A model generated the notes under the pieces. It saw only the letters and a list, made by a program, of their open reading frames with translations, was not told the DNA's origin and made no database searches. Source: Neiella marina (GTDB lineage Bacteria; Pseudomonadota; Gammaproteobacteria; Enterobacterales; Neiellaceae). Taken from it: DNA of 64,000 nucleotides. A program made the position numbers and the translations under genes. Location: NCBI RefSeq assembly GCF_002165625.1, contig NZ_NGNS01000011.1:1-64000 (forward strand). Direction: 5' to 3'. Position 1 is the first letter of the stretch, and the number at the start of each line of letters is the position of its first letter. Shown piece after piece: positions 8,944 through 17,415 of the stretch.

Positions 8944-9561
8944 ATGAAAACCACTGAAGAAATTGTTAACTTGCTGAAAACCAATGGCCCTATGACAGCC
9001 CAAGCCATTGCTGATGTGTTGAATATGACTAGCATGGGCGCTCGTCAGCACTTGCTGCAGCTTGAGCAAAGTGGCGATCTGGGCCACGAAGATCGCAAGG
9101 CCAAGCGCGGGCGGCCAACTCGCTATTGGTTTTTATCATCGAATGACCATCCGCAATTTGCCGATCGCCACAATGAACTCACTCTCCAACTCATCGACTC
9201 GGTCAAAGAAGTCTTTGGTGAAGAAGGGCTATCAAAGCTTATCGAAAGTCGTGAGAAATCGACTGAGCAACTCTATCAACAGCAATTAGCTGCTATCGCA
9301 GATTTAACACAACGGGTAGAAAAGCTGGCTGAAATACGAACGACCGAAGGCTACATGGCAACCGTGGAAGAACAAGACGGTGCCGTTTGGTTGCTAGAAA
9401 ACCATTGCCCGATTTGCGCTGCAGCGACTGCTTGTCAGGGCTTCTGCCGCTCAGAGCTCGAGTTATTTCAATCACTGTTTAGCAAGCTTGCAGAGGTTTC
9501 TCGTCAAGAGCATATCGTCACTGGAGCGAGGCGCTGCGCCTATCGCTTTTTACCCCGCTGA
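8944..9561 (+). CDS. SufR-like winged-helix regulator with Cys cluster
   Basis: About 205 residues of the COG2345 (SufR-related, DeoR/ArsR-like) regulator family. The N-terminal winged helix covers residues 1-60 (MTAQAIADVLNMTSMGARQHL is the recognition region), a helical linker follows, and a C-terminal Cys set follows: CPICAAATACQGFC (Cx2Cx6Cx3C) plus a later RRCAY. In relatives these Cys bind an iron-sulfur cluster and switch DNA binding; the same role here is inferred. Of two adjacent ATGs, the second is chosen because AGGAGG is five bases before it. It probably regulates itself and the divergent VOC gene. Confidence 0.82.
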   Translation: MKTTEEIVNLLKTNGPMTAQAIADVLNMTSMGARQHLLQLEQSGDLGHEDRKAKRGRPTRYWFLSSNDHPQFADRHNELTLQLIDSVKEVFGEEGLSKLIESREKSTEQLYQQQLAAIADLTQRVEKLAEIRTTEGYMATVEEQDGAVWLLENHCPICAAATACQGFCRSELELFQSLFSKLAEVSRQEHIVTGARRCAYRFLPR

Positions 9562-9633
9562 TCTTGAAGGCCTCCGAGGAATTCACCTAAACCGCGATTG
9601 TTCTAACTAATCAACTTTTTTCAACTTATTGAA

Positions 9634-9672
9634 TTGTTGCATTTGATTTGTATTTTATTTGTTGCATTTGAT
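9634..9672 (+). repeat. 14-bp direct repeat in the nirB promoter region
   Basis: TTGTTGCATTTGAT occurs at 9634-9647 and again at 9659-9672, 25 bp apart. The second copy runs into the FNR-type box. The spacing is close to a multiple of a DNA turn, which suits repeated binding of one regulator. Confidence 0.6.
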
Positions 9673-9681
9673 ATGCATCAA
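9668..9681. promoter_or_regulatory. FNR/ANR-type binding site upstream of nirB
   Basis: TTGATATGCATCAA matches the FNR consensus TTGAT-N4-ATCAA perfectly. It lies about 61-74 bp before the nirB start codon, suitable for activating nirBDC-cobA when oxygen is low. It implies that nitrite reduction here serves anaerobic growth as well as, or instead of, nitrogen assimilation. No nitrate reductase is in the window. Confidence 0.8.
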
Positions 9682-9741
9682 ATAAATATTTGGTCATGCC
9701 AATCACAATGCGCTCAGTTTTTAGCAGTTTTAGGAAGTTGT

Positions 9742-12312
9742 ATGAGCAAGTTGAAGCTGGTCGTGATCGGTAACGGCATGGTTGGTCACCGTTACATTGA
9801 AGACCTGGTGGAAAAAACAGAACTGGCCCAGATTGAGCTGACAGTGTTCTGTGAAGAGCCGCGAGTCGCCTATGACCGCGTGCATCTGTCGTCGTATTTT
9901 TCCCACCACACGGCCGATGAGCTTTCGCTTGTGAAAGAAGGCTTCTATGACAAGCATGGCGTCACCATGCTGGTTGGCGAGCGGGCGATTAACGTTAACC
10001 GAGATAAACGTATTGTTTATTCCAGCACAGGCAGGGAAGTGCAGTATGACAAGCTGATCATGGCCACGGGTTCATATCCATTTGTCCCTCCCATCAAAGG
10101 TCGTGAAAGCAAAGATTGCTTTGTTTACCGCACCATCGAAGATCTCAAAGCCATTGAAGCATGTGCCAAGCACAGCAAAGTTGGTGTTGTTGTCGGTGGT
10201 GGCTTGTTGGGATTGGAAGCCGCTGGTGCGCTAAAAGCTCTCGGTGTTGAAACCCACGTCGTTGAGTTCGCGCCGAAACTGATGGCTGAGCAGCTTGATT
10301 TAGCGGGCGGCAATCAGCTGCGACAAAAAATTGAAAGCATGGGCGTTCATGTCCATACCAGCAAAAATACCCTTGAAATTGCGCCGCAAGGCATTACGTC
10401 TCGCAATGTCATGCGATTTGCCGATAGCACCGAGTTAGAGACCGATTTCATCGTGTTCTCCGCCGGGATTCGGCCACAAGATAAGCTCGCTCGGGAGATG
10501 AACTTAACCACTGGCGCGCGTGGCGGTATCGCCATTAACGACTACTGCCAAACATCCGATCCGGATATCTATGCCATCGGCGAGTGTGCCTCGTGGAACG
10601 ATATGTTTTATGGCTTAGTTGCGCCGGGCTACAAGATGGCCACAGTGGCTGTTGACCACCTGCTCCATGGTCATCAACTGCCAGCCGAAAGCCAATTCGC
10701 CGGTGCAGATATGTCAGCCAAGCTTAAGCTTCTCGGCGTTAAAGTTGGCTCTATCGGTGATGCCAATGGCCGCACGCCGAATTGCAAGAGCTACGTTTAT
10801 CAGAATGAAGAGTTAGACGTCTACAAACGCTTAATCGTCTCCGCTGACAACAAAAAGCTGCTTGGCGCAGTGATGGTTGGTGATACCTCCGACTACGGTG
10901 ATTTGTTGCAGCTGATGCTCAATGAAATCGACCTGCCAGAGCATCCAGATACGTTAATTCTGCCAGCCCATACCGGTGCAGAAAAACCAACTTTAGGTGC
11001 TGACGCGCTGCCTGAATCGGCAGTGATTTGCTCATGCTTTGATGTCACCAAGGGCAAAATTGCCACTGCGGTGGCCGACGGTCATCACACCGTGGCTGAG
11101 GTCAAAGCTGCGACGGGCGCAGGCACGGGCTGTGGTGGTTGTATTCCGCTGGTCACTTCAGTGTTGAATGCCGAGCTGGCTAAAGCCGGTGTTGAAGTGA
11201 AGAACGATGTCTGTGAGCACTTTGCCTACTCGCGACAAGAGCTATTCCACCTGATCCGCATTGAAGAAATCAAAACCTTTGATGAGCTGCTTGCCAAGCA
11301 TGGCAGCGGTTATGGCTGTGAAGTATGTAAGCCGCTGGTGGGCTCTATTTTGGCGTCATGCTGGGGTGAGCACATTCTCAAGCCTGAGTTGGTCAAATTG
11401 CACGATACCAATGACAACTTCCTCGGCAACATTCAAAAAGATGGCACCTATTCGGTTATTCCGCGGATGGCCGGTGGTGAAGTGACTCCGCAAGCATTGG
11501 CAGCACTCGCTGAAGTGGCAGCCGAATACAGCTTGTACACCAAAATAACTGGCGCCCAGCGCATTGGTTTGTTTGGCGCGCAAAAAGATGACTTGCCAGC
11601 CATTTGGAAAAAACTCATTGCCGCAGGCTATGAAACCGGCCAAGCCTATGCCAAAGCGCTGCGGATGGCGAAAACGTGTGTCGGCTCCACTTGGTGCCGT
11701 TACGGCGTGCAAGACTCGGTTGGCCTTGGGGTGATGATTGAAAATCGCTACAAGGGTATTCGCACCCCGCACAAAATGAAATTTGGTGTGTCCGGTTGTA
11801 CTCGCGAGTGCGCTGAAGCCCAAGGTAAAGATTTGGGCATTATTGCCACCGACGCCGGTTGGAACATGTACGTGTGTGGTAATGGTGGTATGAAGCCGCG
11901 CCATGCCGATTTGTTGGCCAGCGACCTCGATAAAGAAACCCTCATCAAGTACATCGACCGTTTCATGATGTTCTACATTCGCACCGCCGCACCATTACAG
12001 CGTACCTCTGTGTGGTTGGAAAACTTAGAAGGTGGCGTTAATTACCTGCGTGAAGTCATCGTTGACGACAAGCTCGGTATCAATGACCAACTCGAAGCCG
12101 ATGTTGCCAAACTGGTTGCGGAATACCGCTGCGAGTGGACCGATACCATTGACAACCCGCAGCAGCTCAAGCGTTTTGCTCATTTCATCAACTCAGATGA
12201 GCGTGATGCCAATGTGGTGTTTGTCCCTGAGCGTGCACAGCATCGCCCTGCCACCTTTAGTGAAAAGAACCCGCAAGTGGAGGGTGACATCCTCCACGTC
12301 GCAGCCGAGTAA
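9742..12312 (+). CDS. nirB: NAD(P)H nitrite reductase large subunit NirB
   Basis: A cytoplasmic enzyme reducing nitrite to ammonium, about 856 residues. In order: an FAD/NAD(P)H-binding pyridine-nucleotide oxidoreductase domain (VIGNGMVGHRY; VVVGGGLLGLEAAGALK; YAIGECASW), a BFD-like [2Fe-2S] domain (CSCFDVTKG and GCGGC), and a siroheme/[4Fe-4S] sulfite/nitrite reductase half with KTCVGSTWCRYG and SGCTRECAEAQGKD. All cluster Cys are present. The ATG at 9742 is preferred: AGGA precedes it and the dinucleotide fold begins there. The 36 extra upstream codons cover the promoter and FNR site. First gene of nirBDC-cobA. Confidence 0.97.
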   Translation: MSKLKLVVIGNGMVGHRYIEDLVEKTELAQIELTVFCEEPRVAYDRVHLSSYFSHHTADELSLVKEGFYDKHGVTMLVGERAINVNRDKRIVYSSTGREVQYDKLIMATGSYPFVPPIKGRESKDCFVYRTIEDLKAIEACAKHSKVGVVVGGGLLGLEAAGALKALGVETHVVEFAPKLMAEQLDLAGGNQLRQKIESMGVHVHTSKNTLEIAPQGITSRNVMRFADSTELETDFIVFSAGIRPQDKLAREMNLTTGARGGIAINDYCQTSDPDIYAIGECASWNDMFYGLVAPGYKMATVAVDHLLHGHQLPAESQFAGADMSAKLKLLGVKVGSIGDANGRTPNCKSYVYQNEELDVYKRLIVSADNKKLLGAVMVGDTSDYGDLLQLMLNEIDLPEHPDTLILPAHTGAEKPTLGADALPESAVICSCFDVTKGKIATAVADGHHTVAEVKAATGAGTGCGGCIPLVTSVLNAELAKAGVEVKNDVCEHFAYSRQELFHLIRIEEIKTFDELLAKHGSGYGCEVCKPLVGSILASCWGEHILKPELVKLHDTNDNFLGNIQKDGTYSVIPRMAGGEVTPQALAALAEVAAEYSLYTKITGAQRIGLFGAQKDDLPAIWKKLIAAGYETGQAYAKALRMAKTCVGSTWCRYGVQDSVGLGVMIENRYKGIRTPHKMKFGVSGCTRECAEAQGKDLGIIATDAGWNMYVCGNGGMKPRHADLLASDLDKETLIKYIDRFMMFYIRTAAPLQRTSVWLENLEGGVNYLREVIVDDKLGINDQLEADVAKLVAEYRCEWTDTIDNPQQLKRFAHFINSDERDANVVFVPERAQHRPATFSEKNPQVEGDILHVAAE

Positions 12313-12326
12313 TTGGGAGAAGTACC

Positions 12327-12650
12327 ATGGCATTTACCACGATTTGCAATATCGAAGACATTATCCCGGGTACCGGTGTTTGTGCCTTAGTGGCAGGCGA
12401 ACAGGTTGCCTTATTTCGTCCGACGACAGAGCAGCAAGTACTGGCAATTAGCAACACCGATCCCTTCTTCCAATCGAATGTGTTATCGCGTGGTCTGATT
12501 TGTCAGCATCAAGGCGAACTTTGGGTTGCAAGCCCGTTGAAGAAGCAGCGCTTTAACTTGAGTACTGGCGTTTGCATGGAGAACCCAGAGTTCAGCGTCA
12601 AGTCCTATCAGACCCGCGTGGTTGATGGCTTGGTTGAAATTGCGGCTTAG
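12327..12650 (+). CDS. nirD: Nitrite reductase small subunit NirD
   Basis: A 107-residue Rieske-fold small subunit of the assimilatory/NADH nitrite reductase. As in other NirD proteins the cluster-binding Cys/His pairs are absent (for example NTDPFFQSNVLSRG and SPLKKQRFNLSTG), so it carries no iron-sulfur centre. It starts 14 bases after nirB with GGGAGAAG before the ATG. Confidence 0.95.
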   Translation: MAFTTICNIEDIIPGTGVCALVAGEQVALFRPTTEQQVLAISNTDPFFQSNVLSRGLICQHQGELWVASPLKKQRFNLSTGVCMENPEFSVKSYQTRVVDGLVEIAA

Positions 12651-12712
12651 AGCGAGCGCCATTGAGTTCGAAATTTAATAGCAAAAATGCTTCTTTACCA
12701 ATGCCACCTTAG

Positions 12713-12725
12713 CGTACTCAGTACG
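12713..12725. promoter_or_regulatory. 13-bp palindrome upstream of nirC
   Basis: CGTACT-C-AGTACG lies in the 161-bp gap between nirD and nirC. It may be an internal regulatory site or a short mRNA hairpin. No regulator can be assigned from the sequence. Confidence 0.35.
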
Positions 12726-12811
12726 TCTGGTTTAGAGCCTTTGTCTATTGAATTTTATAGATTTTTATACAACCCACTTTCTAACTTTAAATTACAACTA
12801 AGGACGTATAT

Positions 12812-13660
12812 ATGTCTGCTCCAAAACCTGCAGAATTTGTACAAACCATGATTGATGTTGGCGAAGCCAAAACCAAAACCAGCAGCCGAGACTTATTGCT
12901 ACGTGGCGTCATGGCCGGGGCAATTTTGTCATTTGCCGTAGTGGTTGCCATTACTGCGATTACCCAAACTGGTCTTGGTCTTGTTGGCGCGTTGGTATTC
13001 CCAGTGGGCTTTTGTATTTTGAGCCTGATGGGTTACGACTTGGTCACCGGCGTATTTGGTTTGGCGCCTTTGGCAAAGTTGGAAAATCGCCCCGGTATTA
13101 CTTGGGGCCGAGTGTTGCGCTGTTGGGGCTTGGTTGGCTTGGGCAACCTGATTGGCTCTTTGATCGTCGCCTTTTTAATTGCGCTGTCATTGACCATGAA
13201 CTTCACCATTGAACCGAACGCAGTGGCACAAAAAATCATTGCTGTTTCCACCGCACGCACTGTCGGTTTTGAAAATCTGGGCGCTGATGGTTGGATTACC
13301 TGCTTTGTTCGCGGCATCTTCTGTAACTTGATGGTGTGCCTTGGCGTTATCGGCAACATGGCGGCTCGCACGGTTGCTGGCAAAATTACCGCGATGTGGT
13401 TGCCGATTTTCATCTTCTTTGTGTTGGTATTCGAGCACACCGTGGTCAATATGTTCTTGTTCCCACTGGGCATGATGTTGGGCGCCGATTTTGGTGTGGC
13501 CACTTGGTTGAACTACAACCTGATCCCAACCATTTTGGGGAATATCGTCGGTGGTTTGGTTTGTACTTGCATTCCGCTCTACATGACTCACGCCCGCACA
13601 GCACCCGCGCTGGATACTGAAGAACCTACGGTAAACGCCGAGCCGGTGTTAGAAAGTTAA
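12812..13660 (+). CDS. nirC: Formate/nitrite transporter family channel (NirC-like)
   Basis: A 282-residue inner-membrane protein of the FNT family, with about six hydrophobic helices. The cytoplasmic N-terminus is followed by helices beginning GVMAGAILSF, and a FEHTVVNMFLFPLG segment carries the conserved pore His (EHTVVNM). Family members pass nitrite, formate or hydrosulfide. Position between nirBD and cobA points to nitrite import or export. AAGGA precedes the ATG. The C-terminus has a short acidic extension. Confidence 0.92.
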   Translation: MSAPKPAEFVQTMIDVGEAKTKTSSRDLLLRGVMAGAILSFAVVVAITAITQTGLGLVGALVFPVGFCILSLMGYDLVTGVFGLAPLAKLENRPGITWGRVLRCWGLVGLGNLIGSLIVAFLIALSLTMNFTIEPNAVAQKIIAVSTARTVGFENLGADGWITCFVRGIFCNLMVCLGVIGNMAARTVAGKITAMWLPIFIFFVLVFEHTVVNMFLFPLGMMLGADFGVATWLNYNLIPTILGNIVGGLVCTCIPLYMTHARTAPALDTEEPTVNAEPVLES

Positions 13661-13670
13661 TGGTGACAGT

Positions 13671-14432
13671 TTGTCGACAGTAGCAAAATCAGATCAGCAA
13701 GGATTTGTATCACTTGTAGGAGCAGGGCCGGGCGATCCGGACCTGCTGACAATGAAGGGGTATCGAGCGATTCAGCAAGCGTCCGTAGTGGTCTACGACC
13801 GCTTGGTGTCACCGCAAATCCTCGCCTTAGCAAGTGCCGATGCAGAGAAGATTTATGTTGGTAAACAGTTGGATTTTCACTGTGTGCCACAAGCACAAAT
13901 CAATCAATTACTGGTCGATAAAGCCAAAGCTGGCAATAGGGTCGTGCGCCTTAAAGGTGGCGACCCGTTTGTTTTTGGTCGCGGTGGTGAAGAGCTCGAA
14001 GTGCTGGCCGAACAGGGCGTCCGCTTTGAAGTTATTCCCGGCGTCACCGCCGCTGCTGGCGCTACCGCTTATGCCGGTATTCCGTTAACGCATCGCCAGC
14101 ACGCCCAAAGCGTGCAGTTTATTACCGGCCATCTGCAAGCCAATGGCGAAGAAGTTAACTGGCAAGCGTTAGCCCAGGCTAACTCGACCTTGGTGTTTTA
14201 CATGGGCCTTAAGCAAAGTGGCTATACTGCCGAACGGCTAATAGAGCAGGGCATGGATGTTCAAACCAGCTGTGCCATCATCGAGAATGGTACTCGGCCA
14301 CAACAACGAGTATTGACCGGACAGTTGGCCGATTTGGCCGAACTGGCCAACAAAGCCGTGAGCCCGGCACTGATTGTTGTTGGCAGCGTGACTCAGTTGC
14401 AGCAAAAACTCAGTTGGTTTGCTGGCGAGTAA
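13671..14432 (+). CDS. cobA: Uroporphyrinogen-III C-methyltransferase
   Basis: About 253 residues of the SUMT family, making precorrin-2 for siroheme, the NirB cofactor. Motifs: [16 protein letters not shown] at the N-terminus, [18 protein letters not shown] (SAM-binding), [19 protein letters not shown]. It has only the methyltransferase domain, without the CysG dehydrogenase/ferrochelatase part, which must be encoded elsewhere. The start appears to be TTG at 13671, with GGTGA just upstream; no in-frame ATG or GTG precedes the fold. It is 10 bases after nirC and so probably in the same operon. Confidence 0.93.
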   Translation: MSTVAKSDQQGFVSLVGAGPGDPDLLTMKGYRAIQQASVVVYDRLVSPQILALASADAEKIYVGKQLDFHCVPQAQINQLLVDKAKAGNRVVRLKGGDPFVFGRGGEELEVLAEQGVRFEVIPGVTAAAGATAYAGIPLTHRQHAQSVQFITGHLQANGEEVNWQALAQANSTLVFYMGLKQSGYTAERLIEQGMDVQTSCAIIENGTRPQQRVLTGQLADLAELANKAVSPALIVVGSVTQLQQKLSWFAGE

Positions 14433-14457
14433 CAGCAAAAGCCCCGTAATTTGCTGT
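14432..14457 (+). terminator. Hairpin after cobA
   Basis: ACAGCAAA/TTTGCTGT stem with a 10-nt GC-rich loop immediately after the cobA stop codon. A second pair CAGCAAAC/GTTTGCTG follows at about 14467-14500. The T runs are poor, so terminator function is possible but unproven. Confidence 0.4.
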
Positions 14458-14575
14458 GTCAATTTCAGCAAACATGGTTTGGCAAAATTTAGTTTGCTGA
14501 CAAATAACATCTTTTGTGACCTAACAACGTAGAATCGGGTATAACTAACCTCTACAACTGTTTAGGGTTTATTTG

Positions 14576-16066
14576 GTGTCTGACAACATCTCTCAAATCT
14601 CTCATCCCAAAGTCGCGGTGATTGGTGGCGGTATGGCCGGCTCAACCATTGCCTTGCGATTGTCTGAGTTAGGCATTGCCACTACCTTGTTTGATAAAGG
14701 TTCCAGCTTGGTCAATGGCCCGCCAATGTGTCATTTGCATGCCGGCGGTAATCTCTATCGAGATATCTCCGATGAACAGTGTTTTGCTCTACTCGAACAG
14801 TCGATTGATACTCTAAAGGTGTACCGCAATTGCGTCGATTGGCGTCCTACCGTTATTGCCTTGCCAACGACGGATAAGAGCACGCCTGCAGCACTATTAC
14901 CGCGGCTTCACAAATTGCAGGCCCATTATCAGTCACTCATTGCTAAAGATTCATCGAACGCTGTGCTTGGGGAACCTGAGCATTATTTCCGTCCATACCA
15001 GCGGGAGCAGCTTGAACAACTGGCGCTGCGCGACACACCTAAGTTTGCTCAACATTTTGATGATTGGTTGATTCCCGTTGCCAAAACGCTGGATTTGGAT
15101 GCCTTGCAGTTTCCTGTTTTCTTGGTACAAGAATACGGTCTGAATGCCTTTCGCCTTGCTGCCACTGCATCTTTGGCAATGACATCGCTCGAAGCCAGCG
15201 AACTGCGTTTGCAGCACCGAATCGTTGACATTGAGCGCCAGCCCCGAGCCAACAACTCTGAGTCGCTGGCGGCAAACTGGCGTCTTATCAGTCAAGATCA
15301 ATCAGGCGAGTTAAAGCATTGGCAATTTGATTATGTGGTCAATGCTTGCGGCTTCCAAACCGGTGAAATTGATGACTTGTTGCAGCAGCCACGGCAACGC
15401 ATGGTTGAGTTTAAAGCTGCCTATGTTGCTTACTGGCATGGTGCTGAGGGCCAATGGCCAGAGGTCATTATTCATGGTGAGCGCGGTACCCCGCAGGGCA
15501 TGGCACAGCTAACTCCTTACGCCAACGGCTTTTTCCAGCTCCATGGCATGACCAAAGCCATCACCCTGTTTGAAGATGGTCTAGTGGCCACATGCGCCGA
15601 AAGCGCGCAGCCAAAATTGGCACAACCATTTATCGATAAAATTGAGCAGCATTGGCCGGCAGCAGAAGTGCAAACCCGCACCAAAGCGGCTATTGCCCAT
15701 GTGGCTCAGTATCTTCCGGCCTTTGCCAATGCCAAAGTCGGAACCAAGCCGATGTACGGTGCGCAGCAAATACCGGGGGCCGATCCGGGTTTAAGAGCGG
15801 CTGATGTGTCTTTTTGCTGTGATGGTTATGCTCGCGCTGAGATTGTTAAGGCCTCATCGGCGCTTGCCGCTGCCGATGCCATTTTATCGGACATGGTGCG
15901 GTTACAGGTTGTTAGTCCGCAACAGTTTGGCGACAAGCTAAGCCATCATCATTTGCCAGTCACCAAGGCATTGCCGCCGGTTAGGGTTGCTGGTCTCGCG
16001 GCGCAAATTGCTGCGCAACGTGATTATGCTGCCGCTTTGGCAGAACCTATCAAAGCGGTAGTCTGA
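14576..16066 (+). CDS. FAD-dependent oxidoreductase (DAO family)
   Basis: About 496 residues. The N-terminal Rossmann motif VIGGGMAGSTIALRLSELG binds FAD. A second FAD segment, DYVVNACGFQTGEI, lies around residue 260. The architecture fits the D-amino-acid oxidase/glycine oxidase superfamily. A GTG start (MSDNISQ) at 14576 is used, with AGGG eight bases upstream. The substrate is unknown. It stands alone after the nir operon, with its own likely promoter in the 140-bp gap. Confidence 0.75.
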   Translation: MSDNISQISHPKVAVIGGGMAGSTIALRLSELGIATTLFDKGSSLVNGPPMCHLHAGGNLYRDISDEQCFALLEQSIDTLKVYRNCVDWRPTVIALPTTDKSTPAALLPRLHKLQAHYQSLIAKDSSNAVLGEPEHYFRPYQREQLEQLALRDTPKFAQHFDDWLIPVAKTLDLDALQFPVFLVQEYGLNAFRLAATASLAMTSLEASELRLQHRIVDIERQPRANNSESLAANWRLISQDQSGELKHWQFDYVVNACGFQTGEIDDLLQQPRQRMVEFKAAYVAYWHGAEGQWPEVIIHGERGTPQGMAQLTPYANGFFQLHGMTKAITLFEDGLVATCAESAQPKLAQPFIDKIEQHWPAAEVQTRTKAAIAHVAQYLPAFANAKVGTKPMYGAQQIPGADPGLRAADVSFCCDGYARAEIVKASSALAAADAILSDMVRLQVVSPQQFGDKLSHHHLPVTKALPPVRVAGLAAQIAAQRDYAAALAEPIKAVV

Positions 16067-16131
16067 TTGCTGTTAGTCGCAACAGGGAAGGGGTATCATG
16101 GCGGCTGCAATGTAGCCATGTAGCCCCCGAA

Positions 16132-16689
16132 ATGACCAATAACGACATTCTTCGCCGAGTTCGATACATCTTTAGTTTCAATGATGCCAAGGTCATTGAA
16201 CTGTTTGCGTTGGCCGACTTGCAGGTAACCAGAGAGCAAATTTCAGGCTGGCTAAAGCGCGACGATGATCCAGCCTTTACACCCTGCAATGACAAAACCC
16301 TAGCCACTTTTCTTAATGGCTTGATCAATGACAAACGCGGCAAGCGCGAGGGCGAACAACCTCAACCTGAGAGCCGCCTGACGAATAATCTGATATTGAT
16401 GAAGTTTCGGATTGCGCTCAACTTGAAAGCCGAAGAAATATTAGCGTTGCTCGCTGACGTTGGATTTAACATAAGCAAACATGAGCTCAGTGCCTTTAGC
16501 CGCAGACCAGACCATAAACACTTTCGCGAGTGCAAAGATCAAGTGATCCGCAACCTGCTAAAAGGCATGCAACTTAAATATCGTGGTGATGCAGGGCCCA
16601 AAGAGCAAAGCAAACAACGCCGCTCCGCTAAACCGGCTACCAACAAAAAACAGCCGACCAGCGGCGGTTTTAAGTGGCCCTCAATTTGA
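16132..16689 (+). CDS. YehS family protein (DUF1456)
   Basis: 185 residues with two copies of the DUF1456 helical module: NNDILRRVRYIFSFNDAKVIELFALAD (residues 3-29) and NNLILMKFRIALNLKAEEILALLADVGF (about 87-114). Each is followed by an F.RR/LKRDDDP-type segment. The function of YehS proteins is unknown. The C-terminal 35 residues are Lys-rich and low in complexity. No strong ribosome-binding site precedes the ATG. Confidence 0.85.
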   Translation: MTNNDILRRVRYIFSFNDAKVIELFALADLQVTREQISGWLKRDDDPAFTPCNDKTLATFLNGLINDKRGKREGEQPQPESRLTNNLILMKFRIALNLKAEEILALLADVGFNISKHELSAFSRRPDHKHFRECKDQVIRNLLKGMQLKYRGDAGPKEQSKQRRSAKPATNKKQPTSGGFKWPSI

Positions 16690-16960
16690 TGTGAGGGGCG
16701 CGCTCACCCAAATGGCGTTTTTTATCTTTATGATTTGAACCACCATTTAGCATCGGCTAATGTGGTTAAGTAGACATCCATAAATCTTCATTCTCACTTT
16801 CTACACCAAGGACTGGTTTGAAAGCTGCGCCTCGGCACTCCTACCTCCTTGTTCTTGATGGAAAGTCAGGAATGGATCATTAAAAAATTGAACTGCGATT
16901 TTCGAAGAAATTTCGAGTTCGCAGTAACACACTGTTAGGTGAATAAGGAAACCCAGTAGC

Positions 16961-17176
16961 GTGTTCAAGCTAAATGAAACAGATAAAGAAATTTTGCAGA
17001 TTTTGAAAAGGGTGTTTCTGACCAAGAAAATAAAGCCCCTTAGCTCAGATGATCATCTTAGAATCTGGATGATTCGCATGTTTTTCTATTTGTCTCTTTT
17101 ATTCATTGTTGTGAAGATAGTTTTTGAATTTACTGGTAAAGAAATGCGCTTTACCGCCAGAGCCAGAAAAAAATAA
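16961..17176 (+). CDS. Hypothetical small membrane protein, probably truncated
   Basis: A GTG-started 71-codon frame with AAGGA about ten bases upstream. It encodes a charged N-terminus and one hydrophobic helix (MFFYLSLLFIVVKIVFEF). The last about 14 codons (from TGKEMRF) run antisense into the truncated mdtJ-like fragment, so the natural C-terminus seems to have been lost at a junction near 17135. No recognised family. The region is AT-rich compared with its neighbours. It may be a gene remnant and not expressed. Confidence 0.35.
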   Translation: MFKLNETDKEILQILKRVFLTKKIKPLSSDDHLRIWMIRMFFYLSLLFIVVKIVFEFTGKEMRFTARARKK

Positions 17177-17301
17177 GAAACCGAAATAAGCGAATACATC
17201 AACAAATAAGCCCATATACCGGACTCAGCGAATTTCATTGAGCTGGTTCCGCCAACTTCAGTAGTAATTGCCAATAATAAAAAAATTCTTGCCATCCACA
17301 T
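17134..17301 (-). pseudogene. Truncated SMR-family exporter gene, mdtJ-like 5' fragment
   Basis: The frame starting at 17301 encodes ARIFLLLAITTEVGGTSSMK, then FAESG and SYFFLALAVKRISL. This aligns, from memory, with the first half of MdtJ (spermidine exporter subunit, SMR family), including the TE.GT..MK signature with the essential Glu. Similarity stops abruptly after about residue 54, where MdtJ continues AYALWEG, and is replaced by unrelated residues and a stop at 17086. Two of four helices are lost, so it cannot be functional. No mdtI partner is nearby. A deletion or rearrangement junction lies at about 17133-17140. Confidence 0.7.
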
Positions 17302-17415
17302 AAATAATCACCTTCACTTAAAATGCATGGCAATTCTAGTTCGATAGTTCACAAAGAGAATGTATTGCAGTTATGCAGAAATGAATAACTCAGTGAATAT
17401 GATATGGGCCAGTCA

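Noticed and set aside
11356-11904. 182-codon open frame antisense to nirB
   Set aside because: Opposite the siroheme-binding part of nirB; composition reflects complement codon bias, no recognisable domain.
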